A stretch of DNA of 64,000 nt from Sipunculus nudus (GCA_026874595.1 CM049317.1:68741118-68805117); one strand, 5' to 3'; shown: positions 47,025 through 58,060, numbered from the stretch's first letter. Notes: generated by a model not told the origin, from the sequence alone. Program-made: numbers and translations.

Positions 47025-47427
47025 ACGATCAAAGGATAACAGGATTACAGTATTTCAAATAGCTACGAAGGATTAATTACCCTGCCGAGGTCTATTGGTC
47101 ATCACTGTCCGTACATAAACAATATTACTCCATAAATGAATTCGTTTGCCTTCAACTGTGCGCAACAGAAATTAATGAGTTTAATTGGTTTATTATTAAA
47201 TATCCAAATTGGCCATGTCTCTGGATGAGCCACACCGTTAATGAGGTTTGCCCGTAATAACTGTGTACACACTAGCACCTGCCTGAAAGCCCAGGTGCGC
47301 CGGGAAGTGAATCCATAATTTAGTAATCAATTAACTTTGATGGGGTTATCCTCGCGCTGCCCTTTTTTATAATTATATTTTAAACCCGTTCAATTCTGGT
47401 CTTAGTGCCGAATAAGTAAACCACACT

Positions 47428-48159
47428 TTTGACATAGTTTTTATATGTTTTTTAATTTCGATATTTCAATATTAAGTAAACCACATATTTGACATACTAT
47501 TTTATATGTTTTATAATTCCTATATATTTCCATATATAATGCATACCCTTTATACCATTAAAAAATTAAGGATAGTTGAGGTTACGAAAATTTCTATATG
47601 TAAATATTAAATTAAACTATTTCATATGTTATCACATATTTTACTATAAAATTCATACTAAAAGAAAATATTCTGTATAATATGCAAGAAACATATTATA
47701 AACATTCAAGAGTTTTCAGAAATAGAAAATAGGTTAACAGAATATATGATTAGTTTATTAAAAAGTTTTTTTAAACAATATACGTATTATATTGACAGTT
47801 CCAATCAATTAGACTCGTAAACGATATAACATATCAGAGCGGGGAAATCAGACATGTATGTGGCGGCATCTGTTGTGGCGAGTGGGAATCAGTGGGAAGC
47901 ACTCATTGGCGGATCTCCGGGCAAGATGGCGGTCTCCGGACGATCTCTGGGTGGTCTCCGGGTGAGGTTTCCGTGGATAACTGAATAAATACTCTGTGCA
48001 CTTGCAAATTAAGTATCATATTCGATGCGGATGTCATTTAGAAGTGTCAAGGGGAACTTTTAATACCAATTGCTGCCTTATTAATTAAGATATCGCGATC
48101 TCCGGGTTTATTTTGATCTCCGGCCGGAGATCTCCGGGTTTTATCTAAAACCCGGAGAT
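47428..48159. repeat. Right terminal inverted repeat of the 4-kb transposon
   Basis: About 730 bp, longer than the left arm because of a ~140-bp AT-rich insertion at ~47565-47710. Its last 30 bp are a near-perfect foldback: ATCTCCGGGTTTT, ATCT, AAAACCCGGAGAT. Confidence 0.85.
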
Positions 48160-48168
48160 AAACAGGGG

Positions 48169-48262
48169 AAATATCAACGGGGCCACAAAGAACCCACACG
48201 GGAGAGCGCGGAATTGAAAGACGCGTGACCCGTAAGCAAACCGAAGAAACGGTTTGGAAATG
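48169..48262 (-). pseudogene. DIRS RT relic 2, upstream half
   Basis: Minus-strand frame KPFLRFAYGSRVFQFRALPC then GFFVAPLIF, matching QPFLRFALRDRIFQFRALPF of relic 1. Continuous with 43965-44111 once the transposon is removed. Confidence 0.75.
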
Positions 48263-48399
48263 ATTAGGATGGCACTTAGTCATTGATCATCTTATACAGT
48301 AAAATTAATTTTTTATCCTTCGTCTCTCAGCTGATGGTTGCCAATCGGTCTCTCTCTATATAAACTCATGGCTGGTGCCCCTGATGGGCCCCCTTCACT

Positions 48400-49600
48400 T
48401 TCCTTGCCGCCGACAACTGAACACGTTTAAGTTGTTCAGCTTCCAAATGTGTACGAACATCCCTGGTTTCACGAGCATAATCAAGTACAGGTCGTATGAA
48501 ATATTTATACAAGGTTTCAAACGCAGTTCTCTTTAGTTAATACATCAATGGCCTTAATACATTATTCTCGTTCCTGCTTTATCACATATGTTGTTGATAT
48601 GGTCTTTCCAGTTCCCCTGTTCACTTAATATTAAACCAAATGCTTATGCCCCGACACATAATTTACCGATTGACCATACATGCATAATGAACGATTTGTA
48701 TTTTTCTTTGTGCTGAAAGTAATAGCCTCTGTTTTGTTTGGGTAAAATTTAACAAACCATTGCTCAGCCGATTTCCCTAAACAAAATAAATAGAATTGAT
48801 ATTTAGTGCCATACCCTCTGGATTGTTTCCTGCAATGAATAATGAAGCATCATCTGCAAACAGCCTGATGTTGGTTTGAACACAATCTACAATATCGTTA
48901 ACATAAACTAAAATAGGTAAAGGCCCCAAATGAAGCCCTGCGGTACTCCTACTAGTACATGCAAATATGATGATGAGTTTCCATTAATAACCACCCTTTG
49001 CTTTCTGTTTGACAAGTAATCAGATAACCAACGGAGTGAGGAACCTTGTATGCCCATAATATATAATTTAAGTAGCAGGCCATCATGTCAGACTCTTTCG
49101 AAAACATTCGAGGCATCTAGTGAAACAAATAGTGTCTTTTCCAAGTTTCATAGCTTGGGAGATCGTATAATATATTCCACATAATTGATTAGTACATGAA
49201 TCATGTGGCATTTACGCCAATTGTCCTTGAGTAAATTTATTAGATTTGTATAAAAAATAAAGATATCCTTAATTGTTCATGGGAAATATTTCTAAGGTAT
49301 TTAAGTAGCGAGACAGGCCTGTAATTGCACATATCCTGTTTGCTACCTTTTTTTATGCAATAGGACAGCATTCGCCTGCTTCCTTTATAAGGAAATGTTT
49401 CGCACGTGAGTGACCGATTAAAATTGAACGTTAAATATTTAGTGATCAAATTCGCTCTCATCTTAAGCATACGTTGGGTGATCCGATCGGGTCCGCATGC
49501 TTTGTTTACAACTAGGTTGACTAATACGTCAGGAACATCTTGTTCTGAAATGGTTATCCTCTCTAAGACCTCGTCGACGTGCACACGCTATAGTGGAAGT
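48400..49600 (-). pseudogene. LINE reverse transcriptase relic (Jockey/CR1-like)
   Basis: Conceptual translation from 49584 downward gives VNKACGPDRITQRMLK, KKGSKQDMCNYRPVSLL, FVSLDASNVFERV, LRWLSDYLSNRKQRV, GVPQGFIWGP, NIRLFADDASLFI (catalytic FADD, ~48870) and near the end LYKYFIRPVLDYA. This is the LINE RT palm and thumb in order. Multiple stops and frameshifts; the 5' part (endonuclease) is missing. It transcribes its RNA at the target site when intact. Confidence 0.8.
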
Positions 49601-50049
49601 GACCCTGCATCAGTGTTAGAAGGCTTGTTAAAGATTAACTAAAAGACGTAAGAGTTTGCGTGATTCGTATCAGATCATAAAACAGTAATATTGGTAATTA
49701 ATAGAAGTACGAAACAGTGACCGTAGAATGCTATGAAAAATGCTATGGCATGCATTGCTTATACTATGACATAAACTGGTAAAGACTGTTAGATGATTTG
49801 ACGCTCACAGGTTATGAATTCCAGTGGATGGGACCAGCATATGTGAGACTTGTTTTGAAGGATTCCATGGTTGGCATGGGTAAATATCAATTGAAACCTT
49901 GTGAAAAACGCGTATCATATGCACTATTAACTCGCTTGAATGAATGCGTAAGGGAGGGAGGGGCATTACCAGACAAACATTTAAACATGGTTAAAGAAAC
50001 AAAATATTTGTATATCTTTTCAACATTCATCCAACCTAACGTTGCAGTT
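49601..50049. other. LINE-flanking sequence, no gene shown
   Basis: Probably the 3' remnant of the LINE copy that follows. A plus-strand frame at 49798-50067 (GYEFQWMGPAYVRLVLKDS) looks coding in composition, but I do not recognise it and it overlaps the LINE on the other strand. Confidence 0.3.
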
Positions 50050-50517
50050 AATGCATATATGATGTAGAGGATATATTGGTATCATAGGTTTTATAAGCGA
50101 TTCGCGCAGGTTTATTTCGAAAATTTTGGTAGTTGTAATAACTGAGTTTTGGAGGAATTACCCCATACATTTATACAATGATCAATATGACTCTGATTTA
50201 AAGCATTATACAGTTTATTTAAACTAGGGATATCTAAATAAGAGATACCTCCTTTCTATCAGTCTGAAAAGAAGACTTTGTCTTGATGCTATATTTTCGC
50301 ACTGTTACACAAGTTGTATATATGTTTTTTTTTCACGCAAAACCTGCGTCTATAATAACACCTAAAAGCATAGTGTGATCAGCTTGTGCCAGTTTGACTT
50401 TATCTTTCCAAATATTCATTTGATTTCCGTTAGTTTTGGACTTAGGGCCAAATAGTATGACTGATGTTTTTTTATGAGATTTATACAGAGCCGATTCTCT
50501 CTAAACCATTCAAGTGC
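50050..50517 (-). pseudogene. LINE RT C-terminal relic, cut at the Helitron end
   Basis: Minus-strand pieces LEWFRENRLCINLIKKHQS, HKLITLCF-type thumb, LNKLYNALNQSHIDHCINVW, GNSSKTQLLQLPK and a YDTNISS block match the LINE thumb and connection, where consensus is NRLxINxxKT and VWGN…LQKLQNRAAR. It begins exactly where the Helitron 3' end at 50520 stops, so it was probably interrupted. Confidence 0.65.
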
Positions 50518-50519
50518 AA

Positions 50520-50815
50520 CTAGCAATTACCCGTGCTACGCACGGCTTGTGGTGCATAAGCAGTTAGTTCTGATGTCAGATCTTTTATAGTTGAATATCT
50601 TGGTTGTACAATGTTACCGTCATAAGACCTCTTTGAAGACGACATTTGGTGTGCAAGCGTTCTGTCTTTGAGTTGACCTTGTGTCCGAGTTTGGAAGACT
50701 TGGACAAATACATTCCGGTACGAATGGTGGAAAATCATATTGATCTCGAAAATCACGCCAATCCGTACGGTGTTATCTATATCTAATACTTATAAAAGGA
50801 ATTCGGTTCACACTT
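50520..50815 (-). mobile_element. Helitron 3' part (minus strand)
   Basis: Reverse strand ends CCGTGCGTAGCACGG, GTAATTG, CTAG, then T: the same tail as 36075-36202. Its other side holds AACACCGTACGGATTGG and GATTTTCGAGATCAATATG, matching the family 5' region at 34270-34310. The exact 5' terminus was not found (A|TC candidates only). Confidence 0.6.
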
Positions 50816-53017
50816 GTTCGCAATGTTATCTGAAACCGCGTTGTGTACAATACTGTGCCATACATCATTTTAAAGGTGATTATCCCCGCAGTGGGCGATA
50901 TGAGAATAAATAATTTTTATGTAAATCACATTTGGAGTGACTTTTCAGTTTTTACTGACTTGCACGGAGGTAAGCGAGCACAGCCGAACTACCTTCGACA
51001 CTGACCGAAATGCGGGCATCGTGGTCATTCAACCTCAAAGGACCATTGTTCATTTGAATAACCCTTGCTTTCAGTGAGGGATTTGAGCATGTCTGGCCCT
51101 TCAAATATGACCAAGGCTCTCACCCACGTGCGTGGTTATTAAAAAAGAAAAAACACATGTTTCTCATTTATGAAATGGAGAGTTCAACCCTGGAAGATTA
51201 ATGACAAAACCTAATTCAAGGTCCCAAATTCAGGAACAGGGGTGAGGTGGGGTGGAGTGATGGCGGGGGTTTCAGGCCCCAAAATTTGTCTGATACCATG
51301 AAAATAGAAAAAGGTTGAAAAATGGGGGGGGGGGGGGGGGGGGGTGAAAAAAGGCTGAAAATGGGATGCGGACCCTCTGCATGGGGTGCCGTTTGGTCCG
51401 CTTCTGCTACTTGCGAGGCATGCATATTTTTCTTTCTCTCTTCAGGAACAGTTTCCTTGCAATGTACGTTAAATAAATCTTTCATGTGTTCCTCATACCA
51501 ACCTATGTCCAACGATAGAATCCAGTCAAACATCATCGAAAACCTGAATGCCCCGCGTCTAATTCCGGTCCGTAATGTAAACAACATCACTGATCAGGTC
51601 TTTTTAAGCAAACATACCGTGGTATGAATTTCTTGCCACGAGCACAGCGCCACAAAATAAATATAAAACAAATTTATACATATTTTATTAAGACAGTTTC
51701 TCACTGAAAAAAAAATTCTGTTATCTTTTAGAATAAAAAAATTCCACATCTCTCAAACCCCGGTAATAAGCCCGGTATACCGGGTTTATCGGCTAGTGTT
51801 AATATATAGATCCGTTATATGTATGGTGTTATGCATAAAAATCTTACTGAAGCCAAGGGATTGGCCGGAGAAACTTTCGGAGAAGTTTATATGATAAATG
51901 AAATCATTTAAATATGAAAATATATTGTTGAACATCGCTATTTACAGTTGTCCTCTGAGCCCGTCAATCCGCCAGTAAAGGAACCTGTTATTTTGCATAG
52001 TACAGTACAGTAGCGCTGAGACGTGTTCTCGAAAATCGGACAATCCCGCTGCGTAGAAGTTCGGTGAAACATTTTAGTATGAAGTCGTTTAATGGGTGTA
52101 TATATTTTTTTTAAATATCACGCATCCCAAAGGACTGTCCCTGTTTGTCAGTTAGCCAATGTTTCCCAATGAGACATTCAGTGCATTCACTACTGGAGCG
52201 TAGTCCGGGGGGGGGGGGGGGGGGGGTGTAATCGAACTCACGATTAAATCTGCTGTCGACACTACAGACACCACAGTATAATGCAAAATTCAGCATCAGA
52301 CTTCAAAATTCCATATATGTTAACCTGAACATTACAATTAAGAGATAACCCGAACATTACAATTGAGAGATAATATTTTACACATTATAAACGTGGATGC
52401 ACCTTATCGCCATTCACTTTGCATGTTGAAAACAACTGAAATTTGATATCATAAGTTTGAAGAAATATAAATATGAAATATTGATCCCATCTCCAAGTTT
52501 ACAACATAATGCAGTTTCTGAAAACAGAAAATCCTCATATGATTTGTGAAAATTCCCCATGTCCTTGGTGTATTCATTTATTTCCCAATATGGAAGTTGG
52601 TTGCCCCCCCTCCTAATACCCTCCCTCTTGTACCTGTAATTAACATGGTTCATAATTAAAATTAATGTATATGTAACAGGGTCTCGCAAACAAACGTTTT
52701 TTTGTGTTAGGCTGTCACGGTTCAGTAACCACTCTGGTCAGATGCACATCCTTTATTAACTGCAAATATAATACGTGCACACAGTAAGAGAATTGCCTAC
52801 CAAGTCCCTTATGACATATATACATCAAGGTTTCATCACTGATTCGTATGACACAATGCCTGCCAAGTGACGTTGGTTGGTCAGCTTGGCGGGAAAATTA
52901 CACCAGCTTATTGTTATTAAAACTAGAACCAGACTTAAGTTTTACAAGTCAGATCTTAACTAGCAATTAAACCCGCGCGTATATTATAACTAATAAAATA
53001 ACATATATTCAAAGACC
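50816..53017. other. No confident gene; poly-G tracts and one hairpin
   Basis: A minus-strand frame at 51216-51587 has no recognised domain, and its Pro-rich end is a poly-G tract read through. Poly-G tracts at ~51324-51343 and ~52208-52226. Hairpin at 51773-51796 is listed separately. Near 52975, TAGCAATTAAACCCGCGCG resembles the Helitron tail. Confidence 0.35.
51771..51796 (+). mobile_element. Possible Helitron 3' end of another family
   Basis: Palindrome CCCGGTATACCGGG followed by TTTATCGG and CTAG, then T. It fits the Helitron tail rule, but no 5' end was identified. Confidence 0.35.
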
Positions 53018-53025
53018 TCCGTGAC

Positions 53026-55552
53026 CAGTGGCGTACCTAAGGGTGGGGGGGGGGGGGTGGCAGGGGCGGTCCGCCCCGGGCGGCACATTTTGGGGGGCGG
53101 CATTTCGGGGAATTAGTATAATGAGTGGCACAAGGAGTTCCACAAAAAGTACAAATTCGTTCTTTTTGTCCCATGTTCCAGTATTCTAGGGATTATAAAC
53201 CGGACAGTGGAATCTACCAAATGATTAGCGAACAATTTGCACATTTTGGGGGCGGCATTTCTGGGATTAAGTTTAATCAGTGGCATATGGAGTTCCACAA
53301 AATTACAAATTTGGCCTTTTGTCCCATGTTCAAGTATTCCAGGGATTATAAACTGGACAGTAGAACCTACCAAATGATTAGCGAACAATCTGCACATTTT
53401 TTGGAGCCGCATTTTCGGCATTTAGTATAATCAGTGACATAAGGAGTTCCACAAAAATTACAAATGTGGCCTTTTTGTCCCATGTTCAAGATTCCAGGGA
53501 TTATAAACTGGACAGTGGAACCTACCAAATGATAAGCGAACGATTTACACATTTTTTGGGGCCGCATTTTCAGGATTTAGTATAATCAGTGACATAAGGG
53601 GTTCCACAAAAATTACAAATTTGGCCCTTTTTGTCTCATGTTCAAGATTCCAGGGATTATAAACTGGACAGTGGAACCTACCAAATGATTAGCGAACGAT
53701 TTACACATTTTTTGGGGCCGCATTTTCAGGATTTAGTATAATCAGTGACATAAGGGGTTCCACAAAAATTACAAATTTGGCCCTTTTTGTCTCATGTTCA
53801 AGATTCCAGGGATTTTAAACTGGACAGTGGAACATACCAAATGATTAGCGAACGTTTTGCACACTTTTTTTTTTGGTGGGGGGGGGGGGGGGTCATTTCT
53901 TGGATTTAATTTAATCAGTGGCATAAGGAGTTCCACAAAATTACAAATTTGGCCTTTTTGTCCTATGTTCAAGTATTTCAGGGATTATAAACTGGAGAGT
54001 AGAACCTACAGAATGATTAGCGAACGAATTGTACATTTGTGGGGCGGCATTTCTGATATTTCGTATAATCAGTGGCAGAAGGGGTTCCTAAAAAAGTTCA
54101 AATTTGGCCTTTTTGTCCCTTTTCAAGGATTTCAGAGATTAAATATTTGGCGGTGGAACCAACAAAATTATTTGCGGACGATCTCTATAGAGGCAAGAAA
54201 TACACATCTGTAGTTATTCTTTGTTAGATCTGTGGTCTTGCAATGTCAGAACGCCATCGATAAACTGACCAATCATGCAAAAAGCCTGCATTTCATACTC
54301 TAACATCAGTCTCGTTAAAATACAGACGTTTACACTATTGTGTATATAATGAGTACTACCTAAATGCTCGTGTCTTTTGATTAACCAATATGACCTACAT
54401 GATGTTTTATGTAACGTGAATAAAACCAATAAACACCCAGACCTATATAGGAATTATTTTAACTTTAAAATATAATTTCTATTATAACTGTCCAGCGGGA
54501 TGGCTCCCCCTGGCCGCTTAGCCACATGTTCAATATACGTATCAAGTATCAGTTTTAAATTTTAGAGTTCAAAACTTCAAAGATATATTTACCTGTACTG
54601 TTAATTCTGTTATTAACAGTTTCATTATCCACTACCAACAGACAATTGTTGTATATTGTGACAAATCATTTTGAAATTAAATTATAACATATATTTAAAT
54701 TATATCATTACTTGAAATTTATTTAAATACTTTATTGAATAACAAATAGTCATAAGTTTATTCAATAACAAATAGTCATAAGTTTATAAATGAAACCTCG
54801 CAAAGTGCATGATCACAATAATTCTAAAATGATTTTGATGTAACCTTGAATTAAAGAATGCTTTTAACTTTGAGGATTTTTTAATTAAACAAAGTCAATT
54901 TACCCAAACATTGGATTTTTTTATGTGAAAAAAATAAACATGTCCTGCCTTCATATATATGCTTAACTCATGAATTACGCTGTTTTAGTAAAGACTAAAT
55001 GACCTGCATGCAGCAGTACCATGCATATCTCAACAGCTCTATTAGGTGTACCTGCTGTCATGTGCGATAACAAAAGGTGGAATTACAGATGTGACAAGGT
55101 GTTTGTATGCGTCGAGAATGGAATAACACTCACCAAATAAAGTTTTTTTTTCACCAAGATGAGTATAAAGTAATCATGAATCGTGTTTACATGAATGATG
55201 AAAGATCAATTTCCCACATTATGTGTGTATCCTGCAGTGTAATCTGTTAATAGTTACAATTTGTTCGTTTTATTCCTTTCTGTTCACTTCAAAGGCCCAA
55301 TGAAATATACCTGTTTGAGCTTCGAGCAATCTTTTGATTTACATTAGCAAAGAGATGTGTGCTCTTTAATATGTGGCGGAAGAATTCCCTGCCAGTTAAT
55401 CCATATAACTGCGTTGTTGTCAAATACAAGCCTGTAACAAGGACATTTGAAACGATATGTTTCAATATGTTATCCAGTTGTGTAATGTTTTGTTAGATGG
55501 GTGGCAATTTCTAAGACTGCACCGGGCGGCAATGTGGCTAGGTACGCCGCTG
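53026..55552. mobile_element. 2.5-kb non-autonomous hAT-type element
   Basis: Ends CAGTGGCGTACCTA and, inverted, CAGCGGCGTACCTA. Flanks TCCGTGAC (53018-53025) and TCAGTGAC (55553-55560) are an 8-bp target duplication with one mismatch, as in hAT elements. Contains a tandem array in its left third and AT-rich unique DNA elsewhere (54215-55500). No transposase. Confidence 0.75.
53085..54150 (+). repeat. Seven-copy tandem array (~155-170-bp units) inside the hAT element
   Basis: Units repeat GGGGGCGGCATTTC, TAGTATAATCAGTGGCATA, AGGAGTTCCACAAAA, TTTGGCCTTTTTGTCCCATG, GGATTATAAACTGGACAG and CCAAATGATTAGCGAAC. Units begin near 53090, 53237, 53397, 53552, 53711, 53867 and 54037. Middle copies are most alike. 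Frames on both strands are repeat products. Confidence 0.9.
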
Positions 55553-55560
55553 TCAGTGAC

Positions 55561-55915
55561 ATTTTAGTACTTAAATAATTGATTTTACCTGATAGTATGG
55601 TTTTAATTGGGTCACTGTCAAAGGTCATTTCACAGGTGTTCGGCGCGAAACATTAAACTGAACGTAATTAGGTCTGGGTTAAAGGTCATGTCTTCCAGAA
55701 GTTTGGCGCCCAGAATACTAAATACACTCGGCCCCCAAGGAACCACGATTAGTTATGGAAATGGGTCGAGCATAATTGTCTGACTGTTACCATCATAACG
55801 ATACATTAATGATGCATACCGACAAGAAACAAAAAGTACAGAACCAGTCTGTCACATATATAGATATATATTTATATATTTTCATTCATTGAAATACAAA
55901 GTGTAGTAATTATTA

Positions 55916-55988
<73 letters not shown>

Positions 55989-56128
55989 ACTTAATTTTTC
56001 AAAATTACCATCAAAAGCCAACGAAATATTAGCGTACCCCCCCCCCTCATTTTCTGGATCCGCACCTGATTACTGCCCTCTCCCTTCCCTTTATCCGCCC
56101 CTGCAATACCATTCGGGTAATTATGATT
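55561..56128. other. No gene; (TA)n-rich
   Basis: Interrupted TA/TATAAATA tract at ~55915-55985 and short poly-C tracts at ~56037 and ~56142. Nothing else seen. Confidence 0.5.
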
Positions 56129-56826
56129 CTATCCAAGATTCCCCCCCCCCCCGCTTTTGAGCATTCTTCTCATGCCAAGTCTTTTGTGCACAAAAGACCC
56201 TGTCCCCGTGCGGAGGTTGTCTTTTGAGAAGGGATTCCCAAGGGAGATTATTTCCGGCCAGTGACCGCGAATTGCACCAAAAACCCATGCCCCTTTCACT
56301 TCATGACCCCTTTGATATTTGAGTTTATAAAGTTTTGATTCGTCCATCTCTACGACGACACCTTGACCCCCTATTTGTTCTCCCAAATCCGACGCTCTCA
56401 GGATTGTTTGTTCTACAACGTCTCTACAGAAACTGCACAAATCAACCGACGCTCTCAGGATTGTTTGTTCTACAACGTCTCTACAGAAACTGCACAAATC
56501 AACCATGGTGGAAGTAATACACCCCATTTCGTAGTTCATTTGCAACTGGGACATCCCTGTACACCAAAGTCAGTTCAACTATCTCTTCCAAAGTCATGTT
56601 AGACATCGCAAACCAGCTGCCGTGCCGTAAACTTAACTTTGTGTGATGGGCAGTTAGCTTTCGTTGTTGGTACAGAGACCATTTTCGTGTCTTTTTGGCA
56701 ATGTGGACATACGGGTGACGAGGATGAGGATATTATTTTTTGTTCTTTTAGCCAATTTGTGGTACTTTCTTTGGTCACCAAAATTTTACTGATAACGACT
56801 CGGTGGGTTATGTGACTCTTTCCCAA
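56129..56826 (-). pseudogene. Merlin-type transposase relic 2
   Basis: N-terminal frame (56826-56599) has a zinc ribbon VCPHCQKDTKMV and CPSHKVKFTARQL. After a frameshift near 56540 the next frame has MGCITSTMVDLCSFCRDVVE, GQGVVVEMDESKLYKLKYQR (first catalytic Asp in DESK) and GAWVFGAIRG. It ends before the second Asp, so the C-terminal half is missing. A 57-bp segment encoding VDLCSFCRDVVEQTILRAS is perfectly duplicated in tandem (56390-56503). Together with relics 1 and 3 it shows a Merlin family that was once active here. Confidence 0.8.
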
Positions 56827-57550
56827 CTATGTGTCCCTATTAACGTTGGTAACTGCATGTACTTAGAGAGCCCTGACTCATTTTATTATATGTCAATGTT
56901 CTGTCTTTCTGACTTTATCAGTCGTTAACACTGGGTCACATTGGCTTTCTTGGTCTATACATTGTTTATCTGTGTGTCCATGCGTTTTCTGACCTGAAAC
57001 CCGACACTCACCATAACTACTTACAAAAATATATAATATGGTCACGGGTCACTAGGTTACTTTTTGGTTTCGCCGCGATAACTTATCAAGGAATTTGAAA
57101 AAAAACTCATCTAAAATTTTAATCAGTAAAATATCTCGCCTTAGTTCCACTTCCAGCAAAATCCATGCATATTTTATGAGGTCTGAGGTCACCTCACTTT
57201 GAAGGCATTTTGGTGATTTTCCATATTCTTATAGATTTTCATGAAACTCATTTTACATATTTACCAAAAGTTTCTCACTTAAATTACCTTCTCTTCAAAT
57301 ATATTTAATAAGGTCAGAGGTCACCAGATACACGACGTGCGTATTACGCACGTTTGCGGTGCTCTTGTTGTATTTTTTCACTTGTATTTGATTTTTTTTC
57401 ACTTGTTTTTGATTTTATTTTGTCTATTCTATTTAAATGAAATTATCTACTGCATATTATATTATTCAAATTCAAAACATACAGGTCAGTTTCCTACAGG
57501 ACCAGTTGTAAATGTTACCAGCATCTGCTATGAATTGCACGAAGATGCAT
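56827..57550. other. No recognisable gene
   Basis: Non-coding, with weak repeated GGTCA(C/G)…GAGGTCA phrases near 57040, 57180 and 57310 suggestive of an old dispersed repeat. Confidence 0.4.
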
Positions 57551-58060
57551 TTACCCTGATTCTTCCTTCCCAATAAGCAGCAATGAGATAACTTTATGAA
57601 TCGATTTGGTCTTCATACGTGGCATTGTCACTCCATGTTTAACGTTTTTCCACGCGTGCCTTATTGATTTTGTGTGGCATCCTGTTACTGCAGTGATCTC
57701 TGAAATTTTCTGAATGATTAACGGTTTCATGACGGTAACCATAATCCTCTTGACAGTTATATGGCCCCAAACAATCGGGAACTGATGATGGACCCCTTTG
57801 CTGTATGTTTCTTAACGAATGGAATTAATGTTTCTTATGAACGATCAGGGTTCGTACACATGAATACTTTATAGTTTTCTCCCCCCCCCCTCCCGCCAAA
57901 CACCCATCCCCGTTCACCTGATGCTATATTTTCTGTAAAAGAAAATTTTGATTCGTCTGTCTCCACGGTTACCGCATCCCCTCCGCCTTGTCTTCCATTA
58001 TCTGATGCTCTCAATAAACCCTCTTCACAAGTTACGCCAGTCCTCAACCGATTTCTTCAT
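57551..58060 (-). pseudogene. Merlin-type transposase relic 3
   Basis: From 58047: TGVTCEEGLLRASDNGRQGG, VTVETDESKFSFTENIASG (catalytic Asp), ERGWVFGGR, then KVFMCTNPDRS and, after stops, TGCHTKSIRHAWKNVKHGVTM, matching the family's end WQKVKHG…MPRFG. The HSDSW/NHSETF catalytic middle is unreadable. Dead copy. Confidence 0.7.

Larger units (their letters stand above)
44112..48159 (-). mobile_element. ~4.05-kb Mutator-like DNA transposon relic (SWIM-Ulp1-PHD), nested in a DIRS relic
   Basis: Long terminal inverted repeats (44112-~44682 and ~47428-48159) share an AAAACCCGGAGATCTCC end. Flanking GAACAAGGG (44103-44111) and AAACAGGGG (48160-48168) agree at 7 of 9 positions. Removing the element and one flank copy restores the DIRS reading colinear with relic 1. 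A 9-bp duplication with long TIRs is the Mutator/MULE hallmark. The minus strand encodes decayed pieces of a protein with SWIM zinc finger, Lys-rich linker, Ulp1-type protease and PHD finger. I see no DDE transposase core, so it is internally deleted. Superfamily assignment is inference. Confidence 0.75.

Noticed and set aside
49798-50067. Plus-strand 89-codon frame
   Set aside because: Partly overlaps the LINE relic on the other strand and matches nothing I recognise; kept only as a note in the 49601-50049 entry.
51216-51587. Possible 123-codon minus-strand gene
   Set aside because: No recognised domain or splice context, and its Pro-rich end is a poly-G tract translated; too weak to call.
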